DNA of 64,000 bases from Selaginella tamariscina. Its lineage: Eukaryota > Streptophyta > Lycopodiopsida > Selaginellales > Selaginellaceae. Each line of letters opens with the position of its first letter. Position 1 is the first letter of the stretch. This document shows, in pieces, positions 11,574 through 24,285 of this stretch. The DNA lies in assembly GCA_003024785.1 (NCBI GenBank), contig PUQB01000800.1, positions 32,218 through 96,217 on the forward strand, written 5' to 3'. The notes under the pieces were generated by a model. It saw nothing but the letters and a program-made list of their open reading frames with translations, was not told the DNA's origin and ran no database searches. A program made the translations under genes and the position numbers.

Positions 11574-13298
11574 TCTAGCTCGTCGATTGAATTTGGATGT
11601 AATAAAGATGTGTGAAATAAAGATCAATTTTGGCAAAGGTTCTCAAAATACTAATAATATGCAAGGGCAGTTCCTGTCCAAATCAAAGATTGGAAGGCTA
11701 AGCTAGACTTAGTTGTCTTGAATATGACGGGGTTTGACTTTGTTCTGGGTATGGAATGGTTCCATAAACATGTAATCGAAATGAGGGGTTCCGGAGATAA
11801 TCGAATCACGCTTGCAGCAGATAAAGAACCATTAGAAAAACGACGCTCAGAATGGAAACGCTAACTGATAGGGATTGGAATCCTATGTTCCTTACCTTGA
11901 CTCAGTTGCGTAAAGCAGTTAGACATCGGGAACGTGTGTTTCTTGCAATGGTTTTGGATACTGGTGAAGTCAAAATAGGAGATGGTCAAGAACATGTTCC
12001 CGAACCTATTTTGGAAGTCTTGAACATGTTTAGGGATGTGTTACCGGAAGATTTGCCGCCTGAGTTACCTCCACGTCGAGCTGTGGACCACAGAATAGAG
12101 GTTTTGCCGGGTTCGTCTCCACCGGCAAGAGCCCCATATCGGTTAAATCCTCAAGAGTTGATTGAATTGAAGAGACAGCTGACGGAATTAGTTGGTCGAG
12201 GACACATTCGACCTAGTCGATCACCATATGGTGCACCGATCTTGTTTGTAATGAAAAAGGATGGTACAATGCGAATGTGTGTGACTATCGAGCACTGAAC
12301 GCGATAACTATCAAAAACAAGTATCCTCTTCCGCGAGTGGACGACTTGTTTGATAGACTATCAAAAGCAAAGTACTTTTCGAGAATAGACTTGAGGTCTG
12401 GGTACCATCAGATTCGGGTAGCAGAGAATGACATTGAGAAGACCGCTTTTCGAACGCGTTATGGATCATTCGAGTTTCTAGTCTTGCCATTCGGGTTGTG
12501 CAATGCTCCAGCAACTTTTTGCACAATGATGGATGATGTGTTTAGAGACTATCTAGACGAGTTGTAGTGGTGTATATTGATGACATTCTGATTTTCAGTT
12601 TGACAATTGAAGAACATGTGGAACACTTAGAAAAAGTGTTTCAGAGGTTGAGAGAGAACCAGTTGTATGCTAAAGAAAGCAAGTGCGCATTTGGTCAAAC
12701 CAAAATAGATTTCTTGGGACACTTGATCTCAGGTGGGAGGTTGCCATGGACCCAAAGAAAATTCAAGCTATTACCGAGTGGATGACCTTAAAAGATGTGC
12801 ATGAAGTTAGATTATTTCTTGGTCTGACAGGGTATTACCGAAGATTCATAAAGGGATACTCAGAAATAGCGGCCCCATTGACAGATCTTACGAAAAACAT
12901 TCCATGGCATTGGACTCCAGAGTGCCAACGTGCGTTCGTCAAACTCAAAGAGGCTATCTCTTCTGAGCCAGTTTTGCAGTTGCCCATCTTTGAAGATCCC
13001 TTTGAAGTAGAATGTGACGCTTCCGACTTTGCAATTGGTGGTGTATTGCAACAAAAAGGACATCCAGTGTCCTTCTTCTCGAAGAAGTTAGATGCCGCGC
13101 AAACTCGATGGCCTACCCACGAAAAGGAGATGTATGCTATTGTTGCTTCCTTAGAGTATTGGCGTCATTATCTTCCAAGTCATGGCACTATGGTTTGGAC
13201 AGATAGTGTAACTCTAAGGTACTTTGTAATGTAGCCGAAGCAGAAGTTAACTCGATTTCAACCTGAAATTAGACATAAGCTGGAAAAGACAATGTGGT
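11574..13298 (+). pseudogene. pol: Protease tail, reverse transcriptase and RNase H of copy C; chimeric end
   Basis: The reverse transcriptase spans roughly 12060-12850, with YIDD near 12571, and is split by single-base losses at about 12275 and 12565. The frame 12683-13234 covers the connection and RNase H with DASDFAIGG. Up to about 13140 the sequence follows copy A. From there to 13298 it follows the older fragment at 8659-8919, including its premature TAG and the skipped segment after it. Integrase is missing: an LTR follows at once. This is a recombinant junction. Confidence 0.85.
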
Positions 13299-14281
13299 TG
13301 TCATAGTTTTACTATGACTCGACCCTTTACTTTGGGGTTTGACTGTTGTTACCTACTGGATTATGTGACGAACCCTAGATGTAGAAGAAACAGGCCCGCA
13401 TAGTGCACTTGGGTATCTAGTGATGGTCCGGCCGGGTGTCGTTAGGTATTTGCAAGAAACTCTAGCGAAGCTAGCACTTCCATTTAGAGAACCCTCCCCC
13501 ATTTTTGACGTTCCAGGTTAGGGTTCTTCGCTGATTATAGCTTGTCAAAATAAGGGTTAGAGACACCCCTAGGGTTGACCTAACCCTAGGGTTGCCCTAA
13601 CCCCACGTCCTAAACCCCCCCCCTAGGGGTTAGGTTTAGGATTAGGTTAGGACAACCATTTTCTCTAAGGGCTGGCATTTCCGTGCCAGCCCACTTACTC
13701 ATTTAGGTAAACAGGGGGGGGGGGGGGTCCGTCACATAAATAAGGTAGAGTATATGTAGTGAGGCTTCCTGGGTTCAAAAGAGAGCTCGTTAACCTCCTA
13801 CCGGTGCAAGCTAAGCTTGTGTCGTCAAGGTGCAACCCTCTGTTGTGCCGCCCAACTTCCAACACGACAGGGGTACAACCCACCCTAGGGTTAGACTACC
13901 CTTATCGTTGGCAGGATCTTGCCTTTGAGACAAGGGCATGTCACTTCCAAGGAGTTAGCCAGATTCCTTGGTCCGAAAACCTGCTCGCAAGCTCAAAGGT
14001 ATTGCCCGAGTTCACGTTCCGCAGAACTAGTGGTTGAGGCCTTGCTCCGGCCGCCTCGACCACGCCAAGCTAGGAACAACACCTATAACTCGGCCAGTTT
14101 CGTGCATCCTGATTCACAAGGTGAGTCTCGTTCGTGGACTTGGTCAGTTAGGGTTTAAGTTCCTAAGGGTTGGGTTCCTAATACGGGTTACTTTACCAAG
14201 ATTCGTGGGGTTTCCAGAGAGGGGATTCCAGGGTTGGCACCTGGCAAGCCGCCTTTGTGGCACCAGGTAAAAACTCTGACA
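13299..14281 (+). repeat. LTR flanked by a 5-bp duplication (GTGGT)
   Basis: A 983-base family 1 LTR with 14 G before the TATA-like box. GTGGT occurs on both sides (13294-13298 and 14282-14286), and the host element's RNase H resumes exactly after it, as expected of a solo LTR inserted in an older copy. Confidence 0.88.
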
Positions 14282-14286
14282 GTGGT

Positions 14287-15877
14287 AGCTGATGCACTCA
14301 ATAGGAAGGGTCCATCTTCATATTATGTCAGCACAATGTCAACTTTGGTGGATGAATTTGTGACAGTGTATCCTCACGACGAGTTTGCTAAGAAGGCTTT
14401 GAACCTGGTAAGCAAAGAAGAAACAAGTTCATTAATTACGAAAATATGGTATTATTCCAACATGAATAGAAAGTCGAATGGATGCACTCAAACGAGCGCA
14501 TTTTGCAATACGAGATGGAGTTCTTTTTTAAAGAAAGGAGACCTATGTTCTAGAGAGGACATGGATGGAGAGGCTGTTAAGAGAGCATCACGACGTTCCT
14601 TTGGTAGGACATGGTGGAAGGCATAAAATGTTAGCTTTGTTGAAACAAGGATTCTATTGGCTGGGTATGATAAATGATGTTGCCAAGTATGTTAAGACAT
14701 GCACCACATGTCAACAAGTGAAGAGTCGATCGCAAAAAACGACTGCAAAGTTGCAGTGTTTACCGATTCCAAAGCGGCCATTTCAAAGTGCTACTTTGGA
14801 TTTTATCATGGGATTGCCAAAATCTTATGGTTTTAACACGCTCATAGTGGTGGTTGATCGATTTTTAAAGGTTGCTCATTCATTTCTACTATAGAGACAG
14901 TGAATGCAAAACAAGCAGCAAAGTTGTTTTTCCACGAGGTCGTAAGAGTGTGCAGGCTATCGGAAACGATAATCTCAGATCAGGATCCTCGATTTATGGG
15001 CAAGTTTTGGCGAACGTTGTTTCAAGCAGTTTGGCACGATGCTGAAGTTGAGTATGGCTTACCATCCGCAAACAAATGGTCAAACAGAGAGGGTGAACTG
15101 ACAAGTTGAGGACTATCTCAGATGCTATGTTCAAGGTGATTAACTTGATTGGGCTGAACACTTGAATATTGCTGAGATATGTATAATAACTCGACACACA
15201 CTGGTTTAGGGTAGCCCAATGGAGGTGTTAAATGAAATAAGGGTGGTATTCCTCAGAGTATGGTGTTACCGAAAGATGATGTTTATCGAGTTTCTCTATA
15301 GTAGAGTTCACTAGAGAGTTGTATCAGACTTGGGAAGCTGCACGTTAAGTGACGGCTGTAGCACAGGAAAGGTATCGTCAGTAGTACAAAGCATCAACGA
15401 GATGTAAAGTATTAGGTTGGGGATATGGTATTGTTGAGTATCAAAAATTTGAAGGTTCCAATAACTCTTTCAGGAAGTTTCTATCGCACTACATAGGTCC
15501 ATACAAGGTGGTGAAGCGAGTAGGGAAGGTGGCTTATGGGTTAGATCGTCCTTCAAAGTTGGGAGCAATACACAATGTGTTTCATGTCAATTTACTCAAA
15601 CCATTTCATGAAGATGAGAAACATCCGTATAGATATTAAGTTTACGTTTGCCTCTAAAATTAGTTGGTGAGGAGAAAGAATTTGAAGTTGAGGCGATATT
15701 AAAAGGGAGGAACATTCATGGACAGCGAAAATGTAAACATGAATATCTTATTAAGTGGAAAGGTTACCCGGCATGCGAGTCAACATGGCAATCATTGGAA
15801 ATCTGCATAACGCGATGGAGGTAGTGAATGAGTTTGAGGCAAGGTTTCAAACTATTGGTAATGGTGATGAGAAATAA
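14287..15877 (+). pseudogene. int: RNase H tail, integrase and chromodomain of the older family 1 copy
   Basis: It resumes with ADALNRKG of RNase H directly after the LTR. The integrase zinc-binding part (HHDVPLVGHGG ... CTTCQQ, about 14580-14720) and catalytic core (LDFIMGLPKS, about 14800 onward) are readable but carry several frameshifts and stops (14890, 15100, 15180). A chromodomain remnant at about 15690-15830 keeps [11 protein letters not shown]. It is more diverged from copies A and C than they are from each other, so this is the oldest member of the cluster. Confidence 0.85.
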
Positions 15878-16252
15878 AGTGAACTTTATTTCTTATTAAC
15901 CTAGGGGCCGACAGACAACCTTAACTAGAGGTCAACAATATAAATTCTAGTTAACTTAAAGAAATTAACTAACTTGTTGTTTGTGTGGGTGACAGACTTT
16001 GCAGATGTGCAAAAGGTCTCCAAGTGACTTTTTGTCGCCAGTGGTGCCTTCGGCAGCTAAGTTGTTACTCAATAAACGACGATTCTAAAGTACTTGGCTT
16101 TGTGTAATGCAAGGGGGCAAATAAAACTTGTTGAACTTTTGGCTGACTCCGCATAAAGTGATTAGCGTTAGGTTTCGGTTAATTTTTTTAACATAGTCTA
16201 GTCTTGGAGTTGGACGTCAATAAGGACGTTGACATTTCAAAGGTGGGGAGTG
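15878..16252 (+). other. 3' untranslated region and purine tract of the older copy
   Basis: Alignable with 7341-7697 and ending in AAAGGTGGGGAGTG before the LTR. No gene. Confidence 0.65.
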
Positions 16253-17219
16253 TATCATAATTTTTATTATGATTTAGCCTTTACTTTAGGGTTTGACTAT
16301 TGTTATCTACCGAGTTGTGTGACGAATCTTAGATGTAGTAGGAAACAAGCCTGCTTAGTGCACTTGGGTATTTGGTGATGGTCCGGCCGGGTGTCATTAG
16401 GTATTTGCAGGAAACTCTAGGTGAAGCTAGAACTTACCTTCTAGAAAACTCTCTCTCAATTTGATGTTCCAAAATAGTAGCTTGTTAAAAAGGGTTAGGG
16501 ACACCCCCTAGGGTTGACCTAACCCTAGGGTTGCAATAAACCCATGCCCTAATACCCCTCCCTAGTGGTTAGGTTTAGGTTTAGGTTAGGACATCTCATT
16601 TTCACTAAGGGTTGGCATTTTCATACGAGCCCACTTACTCATTTAGGAAAACGAGGGGGGGGGGGGTTCCGTCATATAAATAAGGTAGAGTATGTGTAAT
16701 GAGGCTTCCTAGGTTCAAAAGAGAGCTCATTAACCTTCTATCGGTGCAAGCTAAGCTTGTATCATCAAGACGCAACCCTCTATTGTGCCGCCAAAATTTC
16801 CACATGATAGTGGTACATTCCACCTTTGGGTTAGACTATCCTTATCGTTGGCAAGATCTCGCCTTTGTGACCAGGTATGTCACTTCCAAGGAGTTAGTCA
16901 AATTCCTTAGTTCGAAAACCTGCTCGCAAGCTTAAAGGCATTGCCCAAGTTCACGTTCCGCATAACTAGTGGTTGAGGCCTTGCTCCGGCCGCCTCAACC
17001 ACGCCAAGCTAGGACCGATACCTGTAGCTCGGCTGGTCCATGTATCCTGATTTACAAGATGAGCCTCGTTCGTGGACTTAGTCAGCTAGGGATTAAGTTC
17101 CTAAGGGTTGGGTTTCTTATATGGGTTAATTTACCAGATTCCATGGGGTTTCCAGAGAGGGGATTCCATGGTTGGCACCTGGCAAGCCGCCTTTGTGGCA
17201 CCAAGTAAAAACTTTGACA
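16253..17219 (+). repeat. 3' LTR of the older family 1 copy
   Basis: It aligns over its full length with the other family 1 LTRs but is more diverged; the first bases read TATCATAA instead of TGTCATAG, and the end is ACTTTGACA. This is consistent with greater age. Confidence 0.88.
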
Positions 17220-17560
17220 TCAGAGGTCTGTAGGGGGATGGCCAAAAGTCATGGGAGGTTGTCCAAAGGTATGAAGGGGGATAATCAAAGGTCCTAGGAG
17301 GTCATCTAGAGGTTCATAGGGGGACAACCAAAGGTCTTAGGAGGTCGTTCGGAGGTCTGCAAGGGGGATGGTCAGATGTCTAAGGAGGTTGTCTAGAGGT
17401 TCGCATGGGAACGGCCAGAGGTTTGCATGGGAATGGCCAGAGGTCTGCATGGGAACGAACAGAGGTCTACATGGAGGTTGGTCAAATGCTTAGGAGATCA
17501 AAGGAGGTCCAATAGACTACAAGAGGCATGAGAGGCCACCTATGGACACTAAGAGGATAG
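17220..17560 (+). repeat. Degenerate short tandem repeat (AGGTCTGCATGGG-like)
   Basis: Units of roughly 20-35 bases around AGAGGTCTGCATGGGAACGG recur about ten times with drift, for example at 17340-17480. No open frame of interest. Confidence 0.65.
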
Positions 17561-18270
17561 TGCAGCATTTTGAGCCTTGGTTATGGTAGTGACAGCTACA
17601 GGTCATCATGAGGAAGGACAAGATAGATAGGCATCTACATTAAGGAACCACATTAATGCTGGAGTCAACATCCATCATAAGATTCCTAGAAGTAGGTGGA
17701 TGATGGTGACATGATTAATTACCAGCCATTGGACAACATGGCAAGTGTCTATTAAACTATAAGAGGAGAGCAACTTCAACACAGTGGGAGGATCCACATA
17801 GAAACATACATTCACATAGGGTTTATAGTAGGCTCTCTCATAATATTAAGTAACAAGGGTTGCACTGACGGCCAGGGAGCACCCAATCTTAGAATAACCC
17901 ACTATAGCATAACTTAGATAGACTCTTCTCCTCTATATGGGAGGCAGAAGTATTCCTCTTTTCTAAATAGATTTTCATTCTTCTTTTCCATAATCTACTA
18001 CAAAGTGATCATTGGTTGACTATAGGCCGTTGGGAGTTTGTAAATAGCCAAGGCATTTTATCTGCCACCAGACTTAATGAACCCATTTCGTCTAGCAATC
18101 AAAAGGGCGGACTTGATCAGTGGAACTCCCTCCAAGCGCACAACCACCAAGAGGCTCCATGTGGACCCCCTTGAGGGGCGGGGTGACCCCACAATCTGAA
18201 GGTGGCCATTGGTAACAATGCCCTTGCGACTCCACATCTATGGAACACAATGGTCCCGTGCAAAAGTTAA
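17561..18270. other. No recognisable gene
   Basis: I see no supported coding sequence. The small minus-strand frame at 18092-18280 shows no motif. Confidence 0.4.
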
Positions 18271-18289
18271 GACAAAACATCTAGGGGAC

Positions 18290-18668
18290 TGTGCAGGCCA
18301 AATGTGAGGTGAATTCAGATGGTTTCAATGGTTGTCAAGTTGTTTGCAACGTCCAGTCCTGAGGTTTTGAGTTGGAGGTCTAGTCTTTGCCTTGGGTTGT
18401 GTAGGGGTGTGCGATGGTGGCCTTTAGGGAGAGAGAGAGAGATAGAGGGAAAAAAGAGACCCAAGAGGCCAATTGTAACAAACATAAGAAGAAGAATATA
18501 TGTATTACAGCTTAGAATTATAATTTGCCCCTCCCAAGTGGCTGATAGCCAAGAACTCCATTTAATCACTTAGACAAGACACCAAGAAGAAGATGAACTA
18601 GAAGGAATGCCACCCCACTACTTGCATGCCTTCTTATATAGTAGGTCAGGTGGTACTTGTTCGTAACA
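18290..18668 (-). repeat. Candidate LTR of a minus-strand element
   Basis: Read on the minus strand it would begin TGTTACGAAC, has a clear TATATAAGAA box at about 18632-18641, and then a leader-like stretch with a GA-rich/CT-rich tract. It sits at the 3' side of the decayed Tat-like element. Its far end and a partner LTR are not visible. Confidence 0.35.
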
Positions 18669-21300
18669 GACAGTTAAACCTTGTCAAAATGTTCCCATAA
18701 ATGAACTTGGCTGTTTGGCTCGCCGTTGCCTCCCTAAGTGCCTTTGTTTTTACCCACTTCGTGGCATAATTTATTGTCACTATAATGTACCTAGAATGTG
18801 TTGTCTAGGCCTTTGGATTAATCAGTCCTATGAAGTTTTAGTCCACTTCTTGAACGCTGACATTCCTATTGCTGGGTGGTATTTCATGCCTTGGTTGGCT
18901 GTCAATCAATTGACTTGTTGACAGTTGTTGTAGCTCCTCATTGTTCTTGCATCTCAAAAGATCGTTCGCCACCATAGTCTTGTTTGCAAGATCTTCCTAT
19001 CTATTTTCTCCCCCTGAAGTGTCCATCACCAAGTCCCGCATTGTTGTGTCGAGGATCCCGGGGATTTCCCACCCTAAAGGACATCTCTAAAGGATGTCAT
19101 CTCTCCCCCTTATATACTGCTGATCTCCAATTAGTTGGAAAACATGGACCTTTGGGTAAGGCTGTGTCTATGATTGGGGGACATCCTCGGGAGTCCATTG
19201 AATCTCTCATTGAGGTAGCGATGTATCGGTTGTTGCAACTCCAGGACCTCCATGTTGTTTCCGGCTTATTAGTTCATGATGGGTCGTGTTGTTCCACTAC
19301 AGCTTTGAAGAGTTGACATCTGGTATGTTGAGCAACAGTGTGGATTTGGGTCATTCGCCGCTCAATATTCTAGACAAGAGATCAGGGCTTACCCGCCTTG
19401 TGGACCAATGATGAAGTTGAACTTTGCAGTAAAAGGGTTTTCAATCAGTTGTGGCATGTTGACGAGGTACAATAGGGTGTGGTGGTCCATGATCAACACA
19501 AAGTGGTTTCCCAAGAGGTAATAGCAAAACTTTTAAGATCCCGTAGATCATAGCCAAGCACTCTTTGTCCATTGCCGAATAGTTTACACTTGATCAATGT
19601 CATGAGCTAGCTCCCGTATGTGATGGGGTGCAACATCCGCACTTCATCCTCTTGTGATAAAATGACACCCGCCACCACGTTGGATTTGTCTGTCTGTAGG
19701 TGGAACTACCGATTCCAATTGAGTAAAAAGAGAATAGGTGTCCCACTAGTTGGCACTTTATGTCTTTAAATACCCTCTGTTGGTCGGCCATCCATTCATA
19801 TGGCGTTTCCTTTGCGAGTAGTCATTGGCTGGGCCGTTTTAGCATATTATCTGATGAACTTGCGGTAAAAGCCTTTTCCAAGAATTGCCTAAGTTTGGTG
19901 ATGTTTTAGGGATGTGGCATCTCTACTATCACCTACACCACTGCTGGGTCTATTGTGATGTTGTTCTCCAAGTTGACTAGTGGGTTGACCCTTACCTCTT
20001 GCTGGGCTTATGACCTCGTGATGGCCCCACATTGTAGCTCTAGTGGTACTAATGCTACATGATTGGCATGTGGTGTAAAGACTAGTGTCAATGTGGAGGT
20101 GGTCTAGTTGATGGCTGCTTTTGTGTTTCCCGATACATGTGCCTCCTACATTGGATTGATCCTAGAGATCCAGGAATATCAGTATAGTGGGTGGTGCCCA
20201 CTACATAGGGTGTAAATCATCTTTCAACACTCCAGCTTTCTATCCTTGTCATCATACTTTACTGATAGGGCTGGGGTTCCAGACATTGTGAATGTTGCTT
20301 GTGCTCCCCCAAGAGTGACCTTCTACAAGGTTGCTCATTCCTATTAGTCTGGCAACCCTTGCCCATAAGCTTGGCCAACGTATAGCAGTCATTTGTGTTG
20401 TGGGATCCTTAAACATTACATACCTTATAATATTTGTCTCCTCTCACTATGTAGCCCAATTTAGCAAGGGTGATGGTCAAGTCGGCCTTCTTAATTGCCC
20501 ATCCATGTTCTTTCCCTTGTGGGTTTTGTCCCCACTCCTTGGCTCTTGGGGTTGCTCCTTTGGGCAAGTCTTGAGGTGTTTGAGAGGTTTTCCTTGTCCA
20601 TGGTGGTGGCATTTGCCCCTTCATCGTCAGATTTGTCCTATCTCTTCTTTTCATGGCACCTCTTGACCTCCCTCTTCTCTACTTTTTTGGTGTATCGAAA
20701 CAGCTTCTTGAATGTCCAATTGTTGTCCAACCCAATCCATTTGCAAATCTCCGACACAAACATGTTCGGTACCACATCTTTTTAGTGAGGTCGATTAGTG
20801 GGTCCTTGAGCTAGGCAATATATCCTAACATGCAAACTGTGCAATCGTCAATGGACTCCTCTACTCTTTGCTTCAGGCTGGCTAATTTGTGAATTACCTC
20901 CTCCTCGTTCTTCTCCTCGCGGAAGGTGTCCAAGAATGCTATTTGAGCGGTGTCCCACTAGGCTCCCTCATTAGCCTCTTGAAACTGCATCCACCATGCA
21001 TGAACCTTCTTGTTCAAGGTGTACATGCATGCATGTGCCTTCTTATTCAGGGTGTACGTGAATGCGCTTAACTTCTTATGGTTATCGGTCATGCTTCTCA
21101 GCTCACACACATGTTTAAACTTGTGTACGTGTTGGTTAGCATCTTTGCCCTTTGCTCTTTAGAATGCAGAAAAGAGTACTACCATTGTGCTTGCATGTAT
21201 CTTGCTGAGTGCATGGGTTAGTAAGATTATTGGGTCCTCTACTCCGGCTTTCCATCGTTCTTGGGAACTATCCAAAGCTGACCCCTCAATTTTAGGCATG
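18669..21300 (-). mobile_element. Decayed Tat-like Ty3/gypsy element with internal deletion
   Basis: Stretches match the better preserved minus-strand element at 57-64 kb. 18720-18930 corresponds to the start of its integrase core (60190-60360); 19560-19800 to RNase H (61040-61290, FEDIKRQLVEAP region); about 19900-19990 to the end of reverse transcriptase (61380-61470); and 20380-20480 to the gag zinc-knuckle region (63735-63840). The sequence jumps near 19990-20040 from the position of 61.47 kb to that of about 63.3 kb, so most of reverse transcriptase and protease is missing. All frames are broken. Confidence 0.7.
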
Positions 21301-22190
21301 CTAAGGTCAATGTCTCAGTGCCATGAGGGCACCTTGTCCTTCCTTTGCACATCCATCCTTCCTACTGGAGTAGGTGACGATGATGGGCTTCTTCTGACTA
21401 TCCCTTAAGACTTCTTTGCTAATGATGCAGTACTCCTTGTTTGGACAATATCCCCTCATCCAACAGTTGACTTGATAGGACCATGCGACCTTGCAAAATC
21501 CCCTCACATTATTGTGACGGATTCTCCTCACCTTGAAATGGTATCCTCTCGTCTCTTAATTGTCACGGCTCTTCCATACGACCTTGCAAAATCCTCTTGC
21601 ATGGTCAGTACGGTCTCACTTGCCTGGGCGAATTCCCTTTGCCCTGGGACAAAATCCCCTCATCCCTAGTCTAGAATGGTTGTTGTGTGCCCCCCCAAGG
21701 CGACCCATGCAAGAGAATATGGTATTTCTTCATAATGGACATTTATGTTTACTTCAACAAGGGTTGCTGTTGGAAAAGGTCATCTTGAAGAATTGCAAGA
21801 TGGGTTACATGGTAAAATCACATGTGATCGACACACCACTTTATTTGGTTAGATTTAGGATCATTATTGCTGAGTTCTTGGGACTATTGGGCCCAATACC
21901 ACCATGAGATTTAGGGATCTATTTTTAAGTCCAAATGCAAGATTGAGCCAGATTTTTCTAATGAACTCAAAGAAAAAAAAAGAAATCCTCATAAGGAACC
22001 AAATGAGCAGGGTCAAAAATCTTATAATGCTTCAAACCTCATAGGGTAATTTAAGTTTGTTGTGCTGATTCTTTTTTAGGGAAGGTATTATACACAATAT
22101 CTCCGTTATTAACATTCTCCGTAACAATAAGGAAATTAAAGTGGACTTCTTGAGGTATATAGATTTATGTAAATAAAAGAGAAAAATTTG
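21301..22190. other. No clear gene; probable repeat remnants
   Basis: CTTGCAAAATCC-type segments repeat loosely near 21490-21660. The rest shows no supported coding sequence. Confidence 0.35.
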
Positions 22191-22636
22191 ATGAGTGGCG
22201 CTATTGTCACCCTTGGGCTGCCGACTGGATTGGAAAAGATGAACAAAAATGGTCACATCCTCATCAAAGAAAGACAAGGAGAAGCACAAAAACAGTAACA
22301 ATTATTGCGCTCTCTTCAATTGAAGCGGAATATGTAGCAGCAACACAAGCAGCGAAGGATGTAGCTGGCTTCGCCAACTTTTGGATGAGAAGCAACAGTG
22401 GTTTATTGTGACAATCTCAGTGCGATTGCTCTCACAAAGAATGCTCATATCACAGGAGGACCAAACACATCCAAGTGCACTTTCATTTTATTCAAGATCA
22501 AGTCACCCAGAATGTTCTTGAGCTAGTACACTGCCGCACAGAGGAACCAGCCGCAGATATCTTTACTAAGGCTCTCTACCTCACACCGTTTCAGCAACAC
22601 GTCAAGACACTTAGCATTAGCAAGAGTTTTTCCTAA
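22191..22636 (+). pseudogene. Ty1/copia RNase H C-terminal remnant
   Basis: Frames together give the typical copia end: SSIEAEYVAATQAAKDVAG, then CDNLSAIALTKNAHI, and finally EEPAADIFTKAL. These are the conserved SxxEAEY, CDNxSAI and ADIFTKAL motifs of Ty1/copia RNase H, on the plus strand and broken by indels. Upstream parts of the element are not recognisable. Confidence 0.85.
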
Positions 22637-22654
22637 GAGCGAGCACGCTTATGC

Positions 22655-22760
22655 TCGAGCGGGAGTGATATAGGATATTCCTTTTAGTAGTTGGCTAGGT
22701 AGTTAGCAGTTCAGCTAGTATATGTAGCCTTTTATTGGGTGATACTGGGGAGCCGCATAA
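22655..22760 (+). repeat. Probable start of the copia 3' LTR
   Basis: A purine tract CGAGCGGGAG is followed by TGATATAGGATATTCC at about 22666, the expected place and form of a copia LTR start. The LTR end is not evident. Confidence 0.4.
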
Positions 22761-24285
22761 GGTGGCACAACCTAGTAAAGAAATGGTGGAGATTGAGGCA
22801 CTGCAGGAGGCGGCACAGTCCATAGTAACTCCCCACAGGCAAAGGAAATGGGGGCACCACAGGAGTTGGTGCAGACCATTATAGATTCTCTGAAGTAGCG
22901 GAGGAGATGGGGCGCTGCAAAAGGTGTCGAAGCTGATCCTGCAGTGGCGACGGAAGCCATGCAGGCAGTGCAGACCCCGCAGGAAAGGCGGGTTAGTGCA
23001 GATGGATAGGAGCAGAAGCGGCAGTATCCTAGACATCCAAGGAGTCTGAAGTTAAAGGTGGCATGCAGCAGTGTGACATGGTAGGAACAGATGTTAACAG
23101 GAAACAATCAGAAATCATGTCATATCAGTTGGAAGGGAGTGTTAAGAATATTCGCCTTACATGACATGAGATGTCGGACCGGTGGTGTTCCTCTTAAAAA
23201 GAAGTTGAAGATGAATAGACTTATTCATGTATATAATAACTTCGTACATGATGTTCAAAATATAAGAAGAGAAATGTTTGAAGTAATAAATATTTCTCAA
23301 CAATATGTATATAAATTGTAAATATACTGCAAGTTTCTATGTCTAATGAAGGATATTGAGATCTACATTTTTTGAGACAATTATATATATTCATTATACT
23401 AAAAAAATGAACACTATATAACATCATATGTACATATATGTTTGTGTGAGCATAAATATACTGTATGGTCTATGGTTGATACGAACTCATATATAGATGT
23501 GTGTTGTGACATGTATTCCTCTTAAAATAATGTAAATTGTTTATAACAATATGTACATGAATGTAATACGTGATCATGAATTTACTGCATTTTCTATATA
23601 TGTATATATAATTGCTTCCAAAGGTTTATATAAATTCCATTAAATTATAAAAATGCAGTAGATTTATTCACAGTTATAAATCGTACACTATCCCACTATT
23701 ACTGAATATTTGAATATACAAATATATAAATATACTACATTTTTTGTGTTTAATGAAGGAATTGAGGATTTACAAACCTCATCACGGAGATCAGGAGGAG
23801 TCTAATAAAATTAATCATCTTTAAGAATAATAATACGTTAATTAAATGGAGCTGTAAATGTATAAAATACTTTCTACTATAACAAAAAGAACTTCATCTT
23901 AAAAACGTAGTTTTCAATCAAAATACTAATATGAAAATCTTCCATTTACGCATTTATATATACATATATACATGTAAGTGCAATGCAATGTGTGTGTATG
24001 GGTGTAAAATTTGTCATCATCTATCTAGGATGTTAATTTCTTCCTGTTGTGACATGTACACTGTCTCCCACTTGAGCAGCATGGCCATATATCTGTACCG
24101 TTGAGTGTATTTGGATCGCAGCCACTGCCATGTGTGAATATATACAAGCGTATATAAACATACATATATGCTATGGCAATCTCACAACAGACAGCCATGA
24201 ATATATATATATAGAGAGAGAGAAAAGACACACGTATCGACATATCGAAAAAACCTTATATTAAATCAGATGAGCTAAAACATGT
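22761..24285. other. AT-rich intergenic sequence
   Basis: 22740-23080 holds loosely repetitive GCAG-rich sequence. From about 23200 the sequence is strongly AT-rich, with a short (TA)/(GA) microsatellite near 24199-24225. No supported gene. Confidence 0.5.

Noticed and set aside
18319..18573. 84-codon frames on both strands
   Set aside because: No motif, low-complexity GA tract, and likely LTR sequence.
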